Below are positions 25,869 to 34,430 of a DNA stretch of 64,000 nt, in pieces. The notes under the pieces are model-generated. The model made no database searches. It saw nothing but the letters and a program-made list of their open reading frames with translations, and was not told where the DNA came from. Both the position numbers and the translations under genes were made by a program. Numbering within the stretch: the first letter of the stretch is position 1; each line of letters starts with the position of its first letter. Origin of the DNA: an uncultured Bulleidia sp. (GTDB lineage: Bacteria > Bacillota_I > Bacilli_A > Erysipelotrichales > Erysipelotrichaceae); NCBI GenBank assembly GCA_934725105.1, contig CAKVBD010000001.1, forward strand, positions 57,580 through 121,579. Reading direction: 5' to 3'.

Positions 25869-26091
25869 TCGCTGAAAGGCAATAACTCGTATCACTGCAA
25901 AGCATATACGAGAGAAAATATAACAAAAAATTGCTCTTAGGAGCAAGTGATATATAACATCAAATCGATGAGAAAACTCATCGAGTGATATATAAAAGCA
26001 ATCAGGACTTCAGTCCTGCGAAATATAACAACAACAGGGATACTTCCCTGAGATATATACAAATTCACAAGGCATGATGTCTTGTTTTTTT
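25869..26091 (+). ncRNA. Unassigned small RNA: five hairpins joined by a repeated AU-rich linker
   Basis: No convincing ORF is present. Five hairpins follow one another: CTCGTAT/ATACGAG (25886-25912), TTGCTC/GAGCAA (25931-25946), TCGATGAG/CTCATCGA (25965-25984), CAGGAC/GTCCTG (26003-26018) and CAGGGA/TCCCTG (26035-26050). Stem sequences differ, but each is followed by nearly the same single-stranded linker: GAAAATATAAC, TGATATATAAC, TGATATATAAA, CGAAATATAAC and GAGATATATAC. Hairpins 2-6 start every 32-38 bases. A terminator closes the unit and a strong promoter opens it. No family I know fits; it could bind several copies of one RNA-binding protein, or be an attenuating leader for the next gene. 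Confidence 0.8.
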
Positions 26092-26096
26092 ATTTT
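26067..26096 (+). terminator. Terminator of the hairpin-array RNA
   Basis: CAAGGC (26068-26073) pairs with GTCTTG (26079-26084, one G-U pair), followed by T7 and a further T-run. Confidence 0.75.
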
Positions 26097-26124
26097 CATA
26101 GTGAGATTTAATAAAGTTATACAG

Positions 26125-26130
26125 TATAAT
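26125..26130 (+). promoter_or_regulatory. -10 box before the flavin oxidoreductase gene
   Basis: TATAAT stands 60 bases upstream of the ATG and after the terminator of the small RNA. No good -35 is visible, so independent transcription is likely but not certain. Confidence 0.45.
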
Positions 26131-26190
26131 GATGTTGGCACTTACTTTTTATTTTGAATCATTCGAAGACAATTTGAGGAGGAATCTACA

Positions 26191-28113
26191 ATGAATCAAT
26201 TTCCACATTTATTTGAACCTATTCAAATAGGAAAAACAACAGTAAAGAATCGTATTTTCATGCCACCAATTTCTACAAATATGGCAGATAAGGGCTACGT
26301 TACAGATGACTTGGTTGCGCATTATTCTGCACGTGCGAAGGGTGGCGTTGGATTGATTGTTACGGAAGTCGTAACAGTAGAACCAACATATGTGTATTTA
26401 CCTGGAGATATGTCTATCTATGATGACAGCTTTATTCCAGGATGGAAGAAGCTTGTTGATGGTGTGCATCAATATGGAACAAAAATATTAGCGCAGTTGT
26501 TCCATCCAGCATACATGGCATTCCCAATTCCAGGTACACCACAATTGATTGCACCTAGCAATGTTGGACCATATTATGCAAAAAGTGCACCTAGAGCAGC
26601 AACGGTTGAAGAATTACATACAATTGTTGATCAGTTTGGTCAGGCAGCACATCGTGTACAGTTAGCTGGCGGTGATGGTGTTGAAATTCAATGTGCACAT
26701 GCACATGGTTTATTGGGTGGTTTTTTAACACCTTTGTATAACAAACGTACAGATGAATATGGTGGAAGCATTGATGGTCGTTTGCGTTTGTGTCTTGAAG
26801 TCATTGCATCAGTTCGTAAATATTGTGGTGATGACTTTATTATTGATGTTCGTATCAGTGGGGATGAATATAGTGAAGGTGGTTTGACATTAAATGATCA
26901 GATCTATGTATCGAAACAATTAGAAAAGGCAGGAGTGGATTTCATCCATGTTTCTGGCGGCAATACAATTAAGCGTGGATCAAGTATGCCTGCACCAGGT
27001 ACAAATCCTGCACCGCACGCACATGCAAGTGAAGAAATTAGAAAATATGTGAATATTCCTGTCGCTACAGTTGCGCGTATCAATGAACCTTGGATTGCGG
27101 AAGAATTAATTGCGAATGGCAAGTGTGATATGTGTATGATTGGTCGTCCAAATCTATGCGATAGTGAATTCAGCAATAAGGCATTTGAAGGTAAAGTGGA
27201 TGATATTCGTCCATGTATTGGCTGTGGTCGCTGCTTGACAGGTATTATGTTTGGAAAGCGTATCAGTTGTACTGTAAATCCAAGCGTTGAAGACAATACA
27301 ATTACTGAAGCAGATGTGAAGAAGAATGTTTTAGTAATTGGTGGTGGACCTGCTGGTATGGAAGCTGCATATGTTGCGAAGAAGCGTGGTCACCATGTTG
27401 TTTTGTGTGAAAAATCAGATGAACTTGGCGGACAATTGAGAATTGCGGCAGTACCTATCGCAAAACAGGAATTATGCAGAGTTGTAAAATTCATGAAGAG
27501 AAGACTGGATAATGAAGGTGTTGAAGTTCGTTTGCATACAGAAGTAACAGAAGAAATGCTGGAAAATGAATTCAAAGGCTATGAAGTGATTTGTTCTAGT
27601 GGTGCTACACCAAAAGAAATTCCACCATTTAAAGTATTCAAGAACTGGATGAGTGCGGATGATGTATTGTCTGGCAAGAAATATCCTGGAAGAAATATTG
27701 TTGTTCTTGGTGGTGGAAGTGTTGGCTGTGAAACGGCTGATTATTTAGCACCCCTGATTAATGATCTGTTCCCAATGAATCGTAAGATTACTTTACTGGA
27801 AATGACTGATAATTTAATGCCTGGTGAAGGTGGTGCAGCAAAATCTAGATTGACACTTAGACTCATGCAGAAAGGCGTCAAGATTGAATTGAATGCACAG
27901 GTTACAAAGGTTGATGAAAATACAATTACATATGTAAAGGATAACGTTGAACATACGATTACAGAAGCTGATACTTTGATTTTTGCGGTCGGCTATGCAC
28001 CTAAGAAAGTTGAAGTGAATGGTGAGAATGTACACTACATTGGTGATTGTGAAAAGGTTGGAACACTCAAAGATGCTATCAGCCAGGGTTATGAAGTTGC
28101 GAAAAATATTTAG
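26191..28113 (+). CDS. NADH:flavin oxidoreductase, Old-Yellow-Enzyme / 2,4-dienoyl-CoA reductase-like
   Basis: A three-domain flavo-iron-sulfur enzyme of 640 residues. Residues 1-330 form an FMN barrel (PIQIGKTTVKNRIFMPP; EIQCAHAHGLLGGFL). A [4Fe-4S] site follows at about 340-360 (RPCIGCGRCLTG with a further Cys in ISCTVNP). A FAD domain begins NVLVIGGGPAGMEAAYVAKK and an NAD domain NIVVLGGGSVGCETADYL. Relatives reduce enoates, dienoyl-CoA or steroid-type double bonds; the substrate is unknown. TGAGGAGGAA precedes the ATG. Confidence 0.93.
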   Translation: MNQFPHLFEPIQIGKTTVKNRIFMPPISTNMADKGYVTDDLVAHYSARAKGGVGLIVTEVVTVEPTYVYLPGDMSIYDDSFIPGWKKLVDGVHQYGTKILAQLFHPAYMAFPIPGTPQLIAPSNVGPYYAKSAPRAATVEELHTIVDQFGQAAHRVQLAGGDGVEIQCAHAHGLLGGFLTPLYNKRTDEYGGSIDGRLRLCLEVIASVRKYCGDDFIIDVRISGDEYSEGGLTLNDQIYVSKQLEKAGVDFIHVSGGNTIKRGSSMPAPGTNPAPHAHASEEIRKYVNIPVATVARINEPWIAEELIANGKCDMCMIGRPNLCDSEFSNKAFEGKVDDIRPCIGCGRCLTGIMFGKRISCTVNPSVEDNTITEADVKKNVLVIGGGPAGMEAAYVAKKRGHHVVLCEKSDELGGQLRIAAVPIAKQELCRVVKFMKRRLDNEGVEVRLHTEVTEEMLENEFKGYEVICSSGATPKEIPPFKVFKNWMSADDVLSGKKYPGRNIVVLGGGSVGCETADYLAPLINDLFPMNRKITLLEMTDNLMPGEGGAAKSRLTLRLMQKGVKIELNAQVTKVDENTITYVKDNVEHTITEADTLIFAVGYAPKKVEVNGENVHYIGDCEKVGTLKDAISQGYEVAKNI

Positions 28114-28192
28114 GAACAAAAGAAAAAGTGATTTTGGGAAATATTACACCTGCTATCACGAGTTTTGAGTGAGATCTGTCGCTTAAAATGTA

Positions 28193-28262
28193 AAAGAAAG
28201 AACAGGATATTACTATTTGTTCATTAAGAACACTTCTATAGTACATATCCTGTTATTCTTTA
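28193..28262. repeat. Long imperfect inverted repeat
   Basis: AACAGGATAT (28201-28210) pairs with ATATCCTGTT (28245-28254). Inside it TACTAT pairs with ATAGTA and TGTTC with GAACA. Outside it AAAGAA pairs with TTCTTT. No clear T-run follows. It may be a small MITE-type element or a stem that separates the oxidoreductase from the pseudogene. I see nothing else in the 80 bases before it (28114-28192). Confidence 0.6.
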
Positions 28263-28303
28263 TCTAGATGTCATTTATTTGACGCTTACTTACGTGAATC
28301 TTA

Positions 28304-28915
28304 TTAATTATTTTTGCTTTTTAAGTATTTATTAGAGCCACGATATTCAATATAATTTCCTAAATTACGTCTAATTTCATTTTTGATTTTATACAATGTA
28401 ATGGAAGAATCGTATTTTTGCATTTGAAGTGTTATTTTTGGGGCACTAATTCCAGGAGATTTACTTACTGTCTTTAGGATTTCTAATCCAATATCATTTA
28501 TAGAGTCATTTATAGAGTCATTTGAAGCATAGTTAATATTGGGAAGAGTTACGAAAAAGAAAATTTCTGTTGATTAAATTCAAGTTTCACGTCGTAATTC
28601 TTATAACTTTCAATTGTTCTAGGAATTTCTGTATCAAAACTTTCGATCATGCCAAGTTTATCGAACATAAGTACCAATCTTGGATTATGATATGTTTGCA
28701 CACCGTTCATAATATCCTCCATGGAACCGTTGAATATTCCACCAGGACTTGTGATTTTTACCTTGTCAGGGATAAATTCAATTTTGATGTTAGAACGAAT
28801 AAAGTAATTGGTATGTTGCATTTAAAACTATTTCGCGAATAGATGCTCTTGGATAAGATTTTGTTTCAATTCGCTTAAATGAACTTCCGTTACATGGATT
28901 TTTTAGTCATTGTTT
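28304..28915 (-). pseudogene. Decayed RecG-like / AlbA-domain transcriptional regulator, C-terminal part
   Basis: Three overlapping frames on the minus strand together give the C-terminal half of an AlbA-type putative DNA-binding protein (often named RecG-like). Pieces are FKRIETKSYPRASIREIVLNA, then KVKITSPGGIFNG and the middle block NPRLVLMFDKLGMIESFDTEIPR, then FVTLPNINY and a winged helix ending KYLKSKNN. Frameshifts occur near 28815 and near 28560, and the N-terminal half is missing. A 12-bp tandem repeat (NDSI twice) lies at 28495-28524. Not functional. Confidence 0.8.
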
Positions 28916-28933
28916 TGAAATTGAATGGGCTCT

Positions 28934-30361
28934 CTATCTTTGTCTTCTATCCATACCATTTTTCTGATAATACAGCCATTTACTTTTATACATTCTATCA
29001 TCTGCGATTTTAGAAACTTCTTCCACACTTTGCCATGTTTGTTCTTTACTGAATACAACACCATATGAAATACCCATGGATGTAACAAGTTCACCATGCC
29101 AATTGTCAACTTTCGTTTCAAATGATTGTACAAGTGTATTGAAATCATTTACGTGCTTATCTAAAAGAACCACAAACTCATCGCCGCCTACCCTGTAAAC
29201 TTTGCCATACTTATAAAATACTTCTTTCATACAATCTGCAGCAGCTTTGATTAGTTCATCACCTGCGGCGTGGCCATATGTATCATTGGCATGTTTTAAT
29301 CCATTGAGATCTAAAGATAGATAAATCCATTCTTGATTTAGATCAAGAGCATGTATATCTGTTTCATAAGCATGTCTGTTATAACATCTTGTGAGTTCAT
29401 CGGTATTGGAGGTATATAGTAATTTTTCTTTTTCGTACTTTTCTTTCATGAATTTAGAAAGAAGGAAAATCATACAACAAGAAGCAATCGCAAGATAAAC
29501 ACCGACAATAATAATGGCAATGCTATTTCCTTCGTGATAGAAGGTATTTTCCATAGTTACTGCGACAATGAAAGAGCCATGTTGACGTAACATGCATCTT
29601 TCATTTTTTCCATTGATTGTCACATACATGTCTAAAGGAGTGTCAGTTAATGCAGGTGTTTTAATACCTATTTCATGCATGGTCATACCTAATTTTTCTG
29701 AATCTGTTGCGCCTTCAATTACATTGGTGGTACGATCTGCAACAATTAGTTCCATGCCATCGTATACTGGCATATTCGCAACCACTTTGGATATTTCGTT
29801 TTGTTTTAGTTCTTTTAAAAGACGTTTTGGAGAAATGCCTACCTGGATCATCTTTGATTTAGATTCATTCCATGTAATGGCGTACATCATTTCTTTGGCT
29901 TCAGATGTATTTGGTGTAACATCCTGGCACATAGAAAGATTCTTATCTTTCAACATGTCTTTAAAATATGATATTTGTTCTCCGGAATCAAAAGAATATC
30001 CATAGTATTTCGGAATTGAGCCACTGTAGATGACACCTTTTTCATTGAAAATATGAATTTCATCTACAGACATCAGTTTTGCGATTTTCTGTAATTCATC
30101 TACATCGTATTCTACTTTCGGTTTTGCATCGATAATGTAAGAAACGGCTTTGGCTCTAACAATATAATCATCTTTTAATGAATCAATCAGCTGTGCTTCA
30201 CTTGTTTCATTTTTATCAATAATAGAAATTACACGGTCTAGCAATACCTGAGAAGTTACAGAGGCATTTCTTTCATTTACATAGTTCAAAATGCCTGTTT
30301 CTAATAACAAAGCTAACACAATAACAACAACTGCTAAACCAATCAGATTTTTCTTTTTCAT
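28934..30361 (-). CDS. Membrane-bound GGDEF-domain protein (diguanylate cyclase)
   Basis: A 475-residue sensor-cyclase. A membrane helix at about 5-25 is followed by an extracellular sensor region, a second helix (SIAIIIVGVYLAIASCCMIF, about 280-305) and a cytoplasmic GGDEF domain with intact GGDEF at 392-396. It should make cyclic di-GMP in response to an outside signal. No RxxD inhibitory site precedes the motif, so product inhibition is probably absent. No ribosome site is obvious. The sensor region looks dCache/Cache-like by layout only. Confidence 0.9.
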   Translation of the reverse strand: MKKKNLIGLAVVVIVLALLLETGILNYVNERNASVTSQVLLDRVISIIDKNETSEAQLIDSLKDDYIVRAKAVSYIIDAKPKVEYDVDELQKIAKLMSVDEIHIFNEKGVIYSGSIPKYYGYSFDSGEQISYFKDMLKDKNLSMCQDVTPNTSEAKEMMYAITWNESKSKMIQVGISPKRLLKELKQNEISKVVANMPVYDGMELIVADRTTNVIEGATDSEKLGMTMHEIGIKTPALTDTPLDMYVTINGKNERCMLRQHGSFIVAVTMENTFYHEGNSIAIIIVGVYLAIASCCMIFLLSKFMKEKYEKEKLLYTSNTDELTRCYNRHAYETDIHALDLNQEWIYLSLDLNGLKHANDTYGHAAGDELIKAAADCMKEVFYKYGKVYRVGGDEFVVLLDKHVNDFNTLVQSFETKVDNWHGELVTSMGISYGVVFSKEQTWQSVEEVSKIADDRMYKSKWLYYQKNGMDRRQR

Positions 30362-30460
30362 AGTTCAATTGTATAGTAATTCGTTATGTTTCGCTTATAA
30401 ATCTTTTTTTGTTGCTTTGAATTATTGATGGAAATATTTATATATGGTGCTTATGTATAT

Positions 30461-30500
30461 GCAAAAGAAAAGACGTTATGGAGTACATAGCGTCTTTTTT
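30461..30500. terminator. Terminator hairpin downstream of the hydroxyacid dehydrogenase gene
   Basis: AAAAGACGTTATG (30468-30480) pairs with CATAGCGTCTTTT (30486-30498, one G-U type mismatch). T-runs in both directions; on the minus strand it ends the dehydrogenase gene. Confidence 0.8.
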
Positions 30501-30509
30501 CTGATATGT

Positions 30510-31439
30510 TTAATACCCTTGTTTTTTATCAACAATGTTTTCTAGTGGTTCTTTGTTGATGAAATGTAACAGGTTTTTATGAAAAATATGAATGACATTG
30601 TCATAGTTTGCCTGTGCATTGAATCGACCGGAAATATGTGGTGTGATATACACATTTTCAACATTCCAAAGATCCATGTTCTTAGGAAGTGGTTCATATT
30701 CCGTAACATCTAAGCAGGCAGCACGTAAATGCTTTTCTTTCATGATACGTACGAGATCTTTTGTAACGATTGCTGAACCTCTGCCAACATTGATGATCAT
30801 TGCACCTTGTTTGATTTGATGCAGTCTTTCGTAGTTGAATAAATGCTTTGTCTGTTCTGTTTCTGGAAGAGATAATGCGATAACATCTTTATCAGCCAGT
30901 ACTTCATCTAATTGTTCAAATGTATAAAGGTCTTCTAGGTAGTCTGGTAATTCATGCTTTGTACGTGTCAAACCATATACTTTTGCACCTAGTGTGTGCA
31001 TGAGCTTTGCATATGCAGAACCAATATTTCCCATACCAATGGATAATACTTTGAGTTGTGAGATTGTTGGAACAGATCCTAGATTTGTCCATTCATGTTT
31101 TTGCGCAACTTTTTCATATGCGAATAGATTTTTGTATACCGCAAGTGTGCATGCAAGCATGTGTTCACTGATGGCTTCGTTATATGCGCCTTTTGCATTT
31201 GTTAATACAATGGAATCAGGCAAAGAACAATATGCATTTGCACCAGCAGAATCTAATTGAATCCATTGCACAGGTGTATCTTTGATCATATTTAAATCTG
31301 GATTTCCAAAAACAATATCAATGTCTTTAAAATCTTCTTTTGTGACTGCTTTTTTATCTTTGAAAATACAGGTAATTCCTGTATCTAAAAACTGTTGTTT
31401 TTTGTTTTCTTCGATTGGTGTTAAAAATAAAGCTTTCAT
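30510..31439 (-). CDS. D-isomer-specific 2-hydroxyacid dehydrogenase
   Basis: A 309-residue NAD-dependent dehydrogenase. The Rossmann motif GMGNIGSAYAKLMHTLGAKV lies in the middle, followed by LSLPETEQTKHLFN, INVGRGSAIVTKDLV (catalytic Arg region) and YITPHISGRF with the catalytic His. Relatives act on D-lactate-type, glyoxylate-type or phosphoglycerate-type substrates; this one cannot be assigned. GAGGTAA precedes the ATG. It diverges from the ChbG-type gene, with a shared 100-base promoter region. Confidence 0.9.
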   Translation of the reverse strand: MKALFLTPIEENKKQQFLDTGITCIFKDKKAVTKEDFKDIDIVFGNPDLNMIKDTPVQWIQLDSAGANAYCSLPDSIVLTNAKGAYNEAISEHMLACTLAVYKNLFAYEKVAQKHEWTNLGSVPTISQLKVLSIGMGNIGSAYAKLMHTLGAKVYGLTRTKHELPDYLEDLYTFEQLDEVLADKDVIALSLPETEQTKHLFNYERLHQIKQGAMIINVGRGSAIVTKDLVRIMKEKHLRAACLDVTEYEPLPKNMDLWNVENVYITPHISGRFNAQANYDNVIHIFHKNLLHFINKEPLENIVDKKQGY

Positions 31440-31539
31440 ATTCGTTACCTCAAATGCATTATAACACTGTGTTTTTATTTGAAGCTGATTTTTGGAAGGT
31501 AAAATTGTGATATATTATCAAAAAGGATATGAGGTAATT

Positions 31540-32310
31540 ATGATTAAATTAATCATTCGTGCAGATGATATTGGATATTGCGATGGTGTGAATCGTGGTA
31601 TCAAAGATGCGGTAGAAACAGGTTTAGTAAAGAGTGTTGGTCTTATGCCAAATATGGATGAAGCAGTGAATGGATTTGAAATGTTGAAAGGTAAAGATAT
31701 TTGTATTGGACAACATACAAATTTGTGTCTAGGTGTTCCTTGTTGTGATCCAAAAGATATTCCAAGTCTTGTGAATGAAAATGGGGAATTGAAATCAAGT
31801 TCACAATTTAGAAATGCATTCAAGGATGGAGTGGATTTAATTACATTAGAGGATGCTGTTCTTGAAATTGAAGCGCAGTATCGTAGATTTAAAGAAATTA
31901 CAGGGAAAGATCCTGATTATTTTGAAGCACATGCAATTGCATCAAATCATCTTTCAGAAGCGTTAGAAATTGTAGCTGAAAGAAATCATCTTCCATATTT
32001 CAATCTATCACCTATGGATGAATATGGTACATTCTGTGGTAAGAGAGTTAGACAATGCAGAATGCGTTCTATGGAAAAAGAATATGATCCATTTCTAACA
32101 CTGCAGGAAGCAGTCAAGGATGCAGATCCATCTGTTGTAAATGTATTTGTTACGCATCCTGGATATGTGGATGCATATCTTGAAATGCACTCTTCTTTAA
32201 CTGTGAATCGTGAAAAAGAGGTGGCAATGTTAAAAAATGAAGAAGTTAAGAAATGGCTGCAGAAGAATGCGGTGACAATTGTTTCACATAAAGATATTGT
32301 GAATCAATAA
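31540..32310 (+). CDS. ChbG/YdjC family carbohydrate deacetylase
   Basis: A cytoplasmic protein of 256 residues in the polysaccharide-deacetylase-like YdjC family. It has the N-terminal metal-binding RADDIGYCDGVNRG (Asp pair), GQHTNLCLG and DYFEAHAIAS with conserved His residues. ChbG removes acetyl groups from diacetylchitobiose-type sugars; the substrate here is not proven. ATG 31540 follows ATGAGGTAA, so the longer in-frame start at 31492 is rejected. Confidence 0.87.
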   Translation: MIKLIIRADDIGYCDGVNRGIKDAVETGLVKSVGLMPNMDEAVNGFEMLKGKDICIGQHTNLCLGVPCCDPKDIPSLVNENGELKSSSQFRNAFKDGVDLITLEDAVLEIEAQYRRFKEITGKDPDYFEAHAIASNHLSEALEIVAERNHLPYFNLSPMDEYGTFCGKRVRQCRMRSMEKEYDPFLTLQEAVKDADPSVVNVFVTHPGYVDAYLEMHSSLTVNREKEVAMLKNEEVKKWLQKNAVTIVSHKDIVNQ

Positions 32311-32339
32311 ATGCATCAACAATTCTTATGATTTGTACG

Positions 32340-32367
32340 TTGGTTTGAAAATGATGTGGTGTAAAAT
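32340..32367 (+). promoter_or_regulatory. Promoter of the DUF308 gene
   Basis: TTGGTT (32340-32345), a 16-base spacer and TAAAAT (32362-32367), 24 bases before the start codon. Confidence 0.5.
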
Positions 32368-32390
32368 ATAAGTAATAGGAGGACGTTTGT

Positions 32391-33044
32391 ATGTTGAAAC
32401 ATATTAAATGGACGGATGTGTTAATGGCACTTGCATATGTTGTTGCGGGTGTACTATTAGTTATATTCCCAGATATCAGTGCGAAATATATTTCGTATAT
32501 TATTGGAATTACATCAATCGTATATGGAATTGTTTCTTTAACAGCGTATTTCCTGGCAGATATTCGTGAGACGCTCTACAACAATAATTTTGTGGTTGGA
32601 TTGATTACAATCATATTTGGTTTGGCAGTGATTGTAAAAAGAGATCTCATTATGGATCTTGTGCCATTTGTTCTTGGATTATTGATTGTGACAAGCGGAC
32701 TTGTGAAACTGCATCGCGCTGTGATTGCGGCACGCATTAAATACAATGCTTCTTTCACATATGCATTATTAGGTGTTGTATCTATTATTGTTGGTATTGC
32801 GGTCATGTTCTTCTTGTCTGGTGAAACAACACAGAACATCATATTTATCATTATTGGATGTGGTTTGATCTATAGTGGTGCATCAGATCTATTTATTCAA
32901 TTCTTTTTAGCAAGTAAATTCAATGCGTTTATAAAACACTTTGAAGGAGCAATCAAGGATGCACAAAGCAATGTGATCAACGTTGAAGCAGTTGAAAAAC
33001 CACAAGAAGACGAACAAACGAATGATTCAAATCTAGAGGGATAG
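32391..33044 (+). CDS. DUF308 (HdeD-like) membrane protein
   Basis: A 217-residue protein with six predicted helices in paired short hairpins, the layout of HdeD/DUF308 proteins, and a hydrophilic acidic C-terminal tail of about 40 residues (EKPQEDEQTNDSN). The function of the family in Firmicutes is unknown; HdeD is acid-stress related in enterics. TAGGAGGA precedes the ATG. Its stop codon lies inside the terminator stem. Confidence 0.82.
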   Translation: MLKHIKWTDVLMALAYVVAGVLLVIFPDISAKYISYIIGITSIVYGIVSLTAYFLADIRETLYNNNFVVGLITIIFGLAVIVKRDLIMDLVPFVLGLLIVTSGLVKLHRAVIAARIKYNASFTYALLGVVSIIVGIAVMFFLSGETTQNIIFIIIGCGLIYSGASDLFIQFFLASKFNAFIKHFEGAIKDAQSNVINVEAVEKPQEDEQTNDSNLEG

Positions 33045-33060
33045 CATAGCTATCCTTTTT
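33039..33060 (+). terminator. Terminator of the DUF308 gene
   Basis: GGATAGC-ATA-GCTATCC (33039-33055) followed by TTTTT; the stem contains the stop codon. Confidence 0.85.
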
Positions 33061-33145
33061 GCATGTACGAAATAAAGAGAATGTATGATGTATAAATTCC
33101 TTTCTGCAAGGAATTTATGCTAAAATATTGACTCGGAGGATTCAT

Positions 33146-33904
33146 ATGTTTAATGACTGGTTTAGCATAGGTCCGCTTACTGTACATGGATATGGCGTGA
33201 TGATTGCGGTTGGTATTTTAGCAGCATCATGGCTGGCAACAAAACTATGTAAAGAATATAAGCTGGACTACGAAAATATTGATTCATTTATTATATTTGT
33301 CATCGTTATTGGATATGCTTTTAGCAAGCTGACATATTGTTTAACAGTATTTGATCAATTCTTAAGTGATCCATTATCTGTTCTTGGATCTGGAGGATGG
33401 GTCGTATATGGAGGTATCCTTGGAGGTTTACTTGCAGCTTTGATCTGGTGTAAATGGAAAAAGTGGAAGTTCATGGATTACTTTCAGGTATTGATGCCAT
33501 GTGTTTCTTTAGCACAAGGTTTTGGCAGAATTGGTTGCTTCTTTGCGGGATGCTGTGGTGGTGCTGTAACAGATGCATGGTATGGCATACAATTCCCTGC
33601 GTCTTCATTAGCCTGGACAACAACACAGAAAATTATTCCAACCCAGTTATTATCCAGTGCAGGAGATTTCTTGATTTTTGCCTTTTTGATGTATAACCTG
33701 AAAAAAGGAAAACATCCAGAAGATACGGGAGCCTGGTATCTGATCTTGTATTCTGTTGGAAGATTCTTGATTGAATTTTTAAGAGGGGATCTGATTCGCG
33801 GTGGAATTGGTCCTTTCTCAACATCACAATTTATTTCATTATTTGTAGTAGTACTTGGTGCATATATGATTTGGAGTAGACAAAGAAAAGAGGAGAAACA
33901 ATGA
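33146..33904 (+). CDS. lgt: Prolipoprotein diacylglyceryl transferase family protein (atypical signature)
   Basis: A 252-residue membrane protein with about seven helices. It begins with the Lgt-like VHGYGVMIAVGILAA (conserved HGYG) and has GSGGWVVYGGILGG and the final GRFLIEFLRGD. The usual Lgt signature GRxGNFxNxE is replaced by GRIGCFFAGCCGG, a Cys-rich variant. Lgt attaches diacylglycerol to lipobox cysteines, and the lipoproteins in this window need such an enzyme. The variant may be a functional subfamily or a different acyltransferase. CGGAGGA precedes ATG 33146. It overlaps rpiB by four bases. Confidence 0.82.
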   Translation: MFNDWFSIGPLTVHGYGVMIAVGILAASWLATKLCKEYKLDYENIDSFIIFVIVIGYAFSKLTYCLTVFDQFLSDPLSVLGSGGWVVYGGILGGLLAALIWCKWKKWKFMDYFQVLMPCVSLAQGFGRIGCFFAGCCGGAVTDAWYGIQFPASSLAWTTTQKIIPTQLLSSAGDFLIFAFLMYNLKKGKHPEDTGAWYLILYSVGRFLIEFLRGDLIRGGIGPFSTSQFISLFVVVLGAYMIWSRQRKEEKQ

Positions 33905-34350
33905 AAATCGGTATCGCAAATGACCATTCAGCAGTCGCAATGAAAAATGAAGTCAAGGAGTATCTGGAAAGCCTTGGCTACGAAGTTGTAAACTTCGGTA
34001 CAGACACAGATGATTCTGTTGATTATCCTGTGTATGGTGAAAAAGTAGCAGAAGCAGTTGCAAATGGAGAAGTTGATAGAGGTGTTGCAATCTGTGGAAC
34101 AGGTGTAGGAATTGGACTTGCATGTAACAAGGTAAAGGGTATTCGTGCCTGTACTTGTTCAGAACCATACAGTGCTGAATATTCTAGACGTCACAACAAT
34201 GCAAATGTAGTTACATTTGGTGCAAGGGTTATTGGACCAGAAACAGCTAAGCAGATTGTAAAAGTATTCATGGAAACACCATTTGAAGGTGGCAGACATG
34301 AAAGACGTGTCAATCAGTTAATTGAAATTGAAAATAAATATTTCAAGTAA
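33901..34350 (+). CDS. rpiB: Ribose-5-phosphate isomerase B
   Basis: Interconverts ribose-5-phosphate and ribulose-5-phosphate in the pentose phosphate pathway. The 149-residue length is typical. It has IANDHSA near the start, Cys65 in AICGTGVG (catalytic base) and SRRHNNANV with the phosphate-binding and ring-opening residues. ATGA overlap with lgt indicates coupling. PsuG in this window also makes ribose-5-phosphate. A terminator follows at once. Confidence 0.96.
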   Translation: MKIGIANDHSAVAMKNEVKEYLESLGYEVVNFGTDTDDSVDYPVYGEKVAEAVANGEVDRGVAICGTGVGIGLACNKVKGIRACTCSEPYSAEYSRRHNNANVVTFGARVIGPETAKQIVKVFMETPFEGGRHERRVNQLIEIENKYFK

Positions 34351-34351
34351 G

Positions 34352-34376
34352 ATCACTTCATTTGAAGTGATTTTTT
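34352..34376 (+). terminator. Terminator of lgt-rpiB
   Basis: ATCACTTC (34352-34359) pairs with GAAGTGAT (34364-34371), followed by TTTTTT. Confidence 0.88.
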
Positions 34377-34430
34377 CTTTACAAGAAATAAAAAAAGAGA
34401 ATAATTAAAAACAAAGAAAAGAGGTAGCGT

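Noticed and set aside
25869..26091. The hairpin array as a CRISPR array
   Set aside because: There are no identical repeats of 24-40 bases; only a ~10-base linker recurs and the palindromes differ from each other. No cas genes are near.
25869..26096. The hairpin array as a known riboswitch for the flavin oxidoreductase gene
   Set aside because: No FMN, T-box, SAM, purine or other riboswitch core could be recognised, and a TATAAT box lies between its terminator and the gene. A leader role cannot be ruled out but is not supported.
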